From contig WAQA01000012.1 in assembly GCA_015520475.1 (NCBI GenBank), positions 1 through 7,250 on the forward strand: a stretch of DNA of 7,250 bases, written 5' to 3'. Shown in pieces: positions 6,211 through 7,250 of the stretch; the first letter of the stretch is position 1, and each line of letters opens with the position of its first letter. Below the pieces are notes generated by a model that worked only from the letters and a program-made list of their open reading frames with translations, was not told the origin of the DNA and searched no databases. Both the position numbers and the translations under genes were made by a program. Origin of the DNA: Candidatus Bathyarchaeota archaeon (GTDB lineage Archaea > Thermoproteota > Bathyarchaeia > Bathyarchaeales > WAQA01).

Positions 6211-6774
6211 ATGAAATTGATTGTGGCGATAACTGGTGCAAGCGGAGCCATCTACAGCAGACGCCTACTAGAGATACTTAGAGAATTAGGTGTGGAGGTG
6301 CATCTAATCATAAGTAAGGCTGCAGAGGGAATCATCAAGCATGAACTTGGAATAACAAGGAGTGAGATAGAGAGACTAGCCAGATATGCATATAGAGAGG
6401 ATGATATGGAAGCGCCGCTCTCCAGCGGAACATTCATAGTCGACGGGATGATAATCATCCCATGCAGCATGAAGACGTTGGCTGGAATAGTAAACGGATA
6501 CTCTGAGAACCTTATACTAAGAGCAGCCGATGTAACCCTAAAAGAGAGAAGAAGACTAATCATAGTTCCCAGAGAGACCCCATTAAGCACAATACATCTA
6601 CGTAACCTTCTAGAAGCAGCTAGAAACGGAGCGATCATACTACCTGCCATGCCAGCCTTCTACCACAAACCAGAGAGAATAGATGATCTGGTAGACTTTA
6701 TAGTTGGAAAGATCCTTGACTCCATAGGAATCAAGCATAAACTCTTCAGAAGATGGTGTGGAAAGAACGGATAG
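6211..6774 (+). CDS. ubiX: UbiX-family flavin prenyltransferase
   Basis: UbiX joins a dimethylallyl group to FMN to make prenylated FMN, the cofactor of UbiD-type decarboxylases. The 187 residues cover the whole family: the flavin-binding loop GASGAIYSRR (9-18), SSGTF (71-75), PCSMKTLAGIVNGYSENLI (84-102), RAADVTLKERR, the phosphate-binding VPRETPLS (119-126) with R121 and E122, and PAMPAFYHKP near the C-terminus. The C-terminal basic tail (KHKLFRRWCGKNG) is ordinary. The related flavoprotein decarboxylases (Dfp/CoaC type) are less likely because of the SSGTF and RETPLS motifs. An in-frame TAA at 6187 rules out an earlier start. The partner gene ubiD is not in the window. Confidence 0.96.
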   Translation: MKLIVAITGASGAIYSRRLLEILRELGVEVHLIISKAAEGIIKHELGITRSEIERLARYAYREDDMEAPLSSGTFIVDGMIIIPCSMKTLAGIVNGYSENLILRAADVTLKERRRLIIVPRETPLSTIHLRNLLEAARNGAIILPAMPAFYHKPERIDDLVDFIVGKILDSIGIKHKLFRRWCGKNG

Positions 6775-6883
6775 AAACGGAGATCACAGTATACCTGAAG
6801 ATTATATGAAGTACTGAGATAGAGGATGACGATGCATCAGAAACATACATCAACAAAGCCTAAAAAGAAGGTGGAAGGAACGA
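6775..6883 (+). other. Intergenic spacer between ubiX and the dehydrogenase gene
   Basis: No RNA gene, repeat or long T-tract is visible. One 19-codon, lysine-rich ORF (6832-6891) has GAGGATGA just upstream, but its stop lies within the TATA box of the next gene, so it would belong to ubiX read-through at most. I consider it doubtful. Confidence 0.3.
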
Positions 6884-6891
6884 TTTTATAA
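6884..6891 (+). promoter_or_regulatory. TATA box before the 2-hydroxyacid dehydrogenase gene
   Basis: TTTTATAA lies 41-48 nt before the TTG start at 6932. Transcription would begin near 6910-6917 and give a short leader that still includes the GGAAGGA ribosome-binding site. This is the clearest TATA element in the window. It shows that the downstream gene starts a new transcription unit after ubiX. Confidence 0.6.
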
Positions 6892-6931
6892 GCAGCCACC
6901 ATCATACCATAGCAGTGTAGGAAGGATACTC

Positions 6932-7250
6932 TTGAAATCGAAGGTGGTTGCATCATCCATCATCAGGAGGGAGGTTAGGAGAGACCTAAGCAGCTTAATA
7001 GGGAACTTAGCGGACATTATCTACATAACCGACTGGAAAAGCAACAATTCGCTTAAGAGACTGAAGGATGCTGAAGTGCTTATTCCACTCCACGAGGAAG
7101 TTGATGATGAACTGCTCAACCACACCCCTAAACTAAGACTTGTCGCCCGCCTAGGAGTTGGTTACGACCGCATCGACGTAAAAGCATGCACAGAACACGG
7201 AGTCTACGTCACCTACACTCCTAATGTTCTGTCTAATGCAGTGGCAGAGC
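6932..7250 (+). CDS. D-isomer specific 2-hydroxyacid dehydrogenase, N-terminal part
   Basis: The frame is open to the window edge and gives 106 residues of the N-terminal substrate-binding domain of the D-2-hydroxyacid dehydrogenase family. The match is best in TPKLRLVARLGVGYDRIDVKACTEHGVYV and in TPNVLSNAVAE, the segment that leads into the NAD-binding Rossmann fold, which lies outside. Phosphoglycerate dehydrogenase (SerA) and glyoxylate/hydroxypyruvate reductase (GyaR) share these features, so I give no symbol. The start is taken as TTG 6932: GGAAGGA (6920-6926) is 5 nt upstream, a TATA box precedes it, and KSKVVASS is the expected first strand. No ATG occurs in this frame downstream of the TATA box. 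GTG 6944 would remove part of the first strand. Confidence 0.88.
   Translation, partial: MKSKVVASSIIRREVRRDLSSLIGNLADIIYITDWKSNNSLKRLKDAEVLIPLHEEVDDELLNHTPKLRLVARLGVGYDRIDVKACTEHGVYVTYTPNVLSNAVAE

Noticed and set aside
1..7250. CRISPR array, insertion sequence, tRNA gene or defence module
   Set aside because: No regularly spaced repeats, terminal inverted repeats, transposase, tRNA TPsiC/acceptor pattern or defence domain was found in the gaps or coding regions.

Overview
The window comes from an archaeal chromosome, most likely a TACK-type lineage, possibly Bathyarchaeia-like; the taxon is inference from gene content only. Support comes from an archaeal type IA topoisomerase with two C-terminal zinc ribbons, an archaeal tRNA-splicing endonuclease, an Ost3/Ost6-like membrane protein, archaeal TATA boxes, Shine-Dalgarno sites of the GGTGAT/GGAGG type, several likely TTG starts, and heavy AGA/AGG arginine and ATA isoleucine use. 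All recognised genes are on the + strand and look like chromosomal housekeeping genes. I see no insertion sequence, CRISPR array, tRNA, rRNA or prophage module.

Layout: (1) The last 27 codons of an unidentified gene end at 84. (2) topA (173-2260) overlaps by 4 nt a 74-residue zinc-finger protein of unknown function (2257-2481), so the two are probably translationally coupled. (3) A 156-nt gap with two overlapping 27-codon ORFs leads to a three-helix membrane protein (2638-3066) that resembles the membrane part of eukaryotic Ost3/Ost6/MAGT1 without its thioredoxin domain. (4) A probable promoter near 3097 leads into mtnA - endA - hisS (3143-6109), with 9 nt between mtnA and endA and 32 nt between endA and hisS. 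mtnA carries one frame change at about 3911-3920. (5) ubiX, flavin prenyltransferase (6211-6774). (6) A TATA box near 6884 precedes a D-2-hydroxyacid dehydrogenase gene with a probable TTG start at 6932, cut by the window edge.

The genes mix DNA topology (topA), methionine salvage (mtnA), tRNA processing and charging (endA, hisS), cofactor biosynthesis (ubiX) and probably protein N-glycosylation (Ost3/6-like). No single pathway unites them. I did not find a convincing new multi-gene system. The points most worth following are the Ost3/6-like protein, an EndA that appears to lack the catalytic histidine, the mtnA frame change, the topA-linked zinc-finger protein, and a 12-nt sequence shared by two intergenic leaders.
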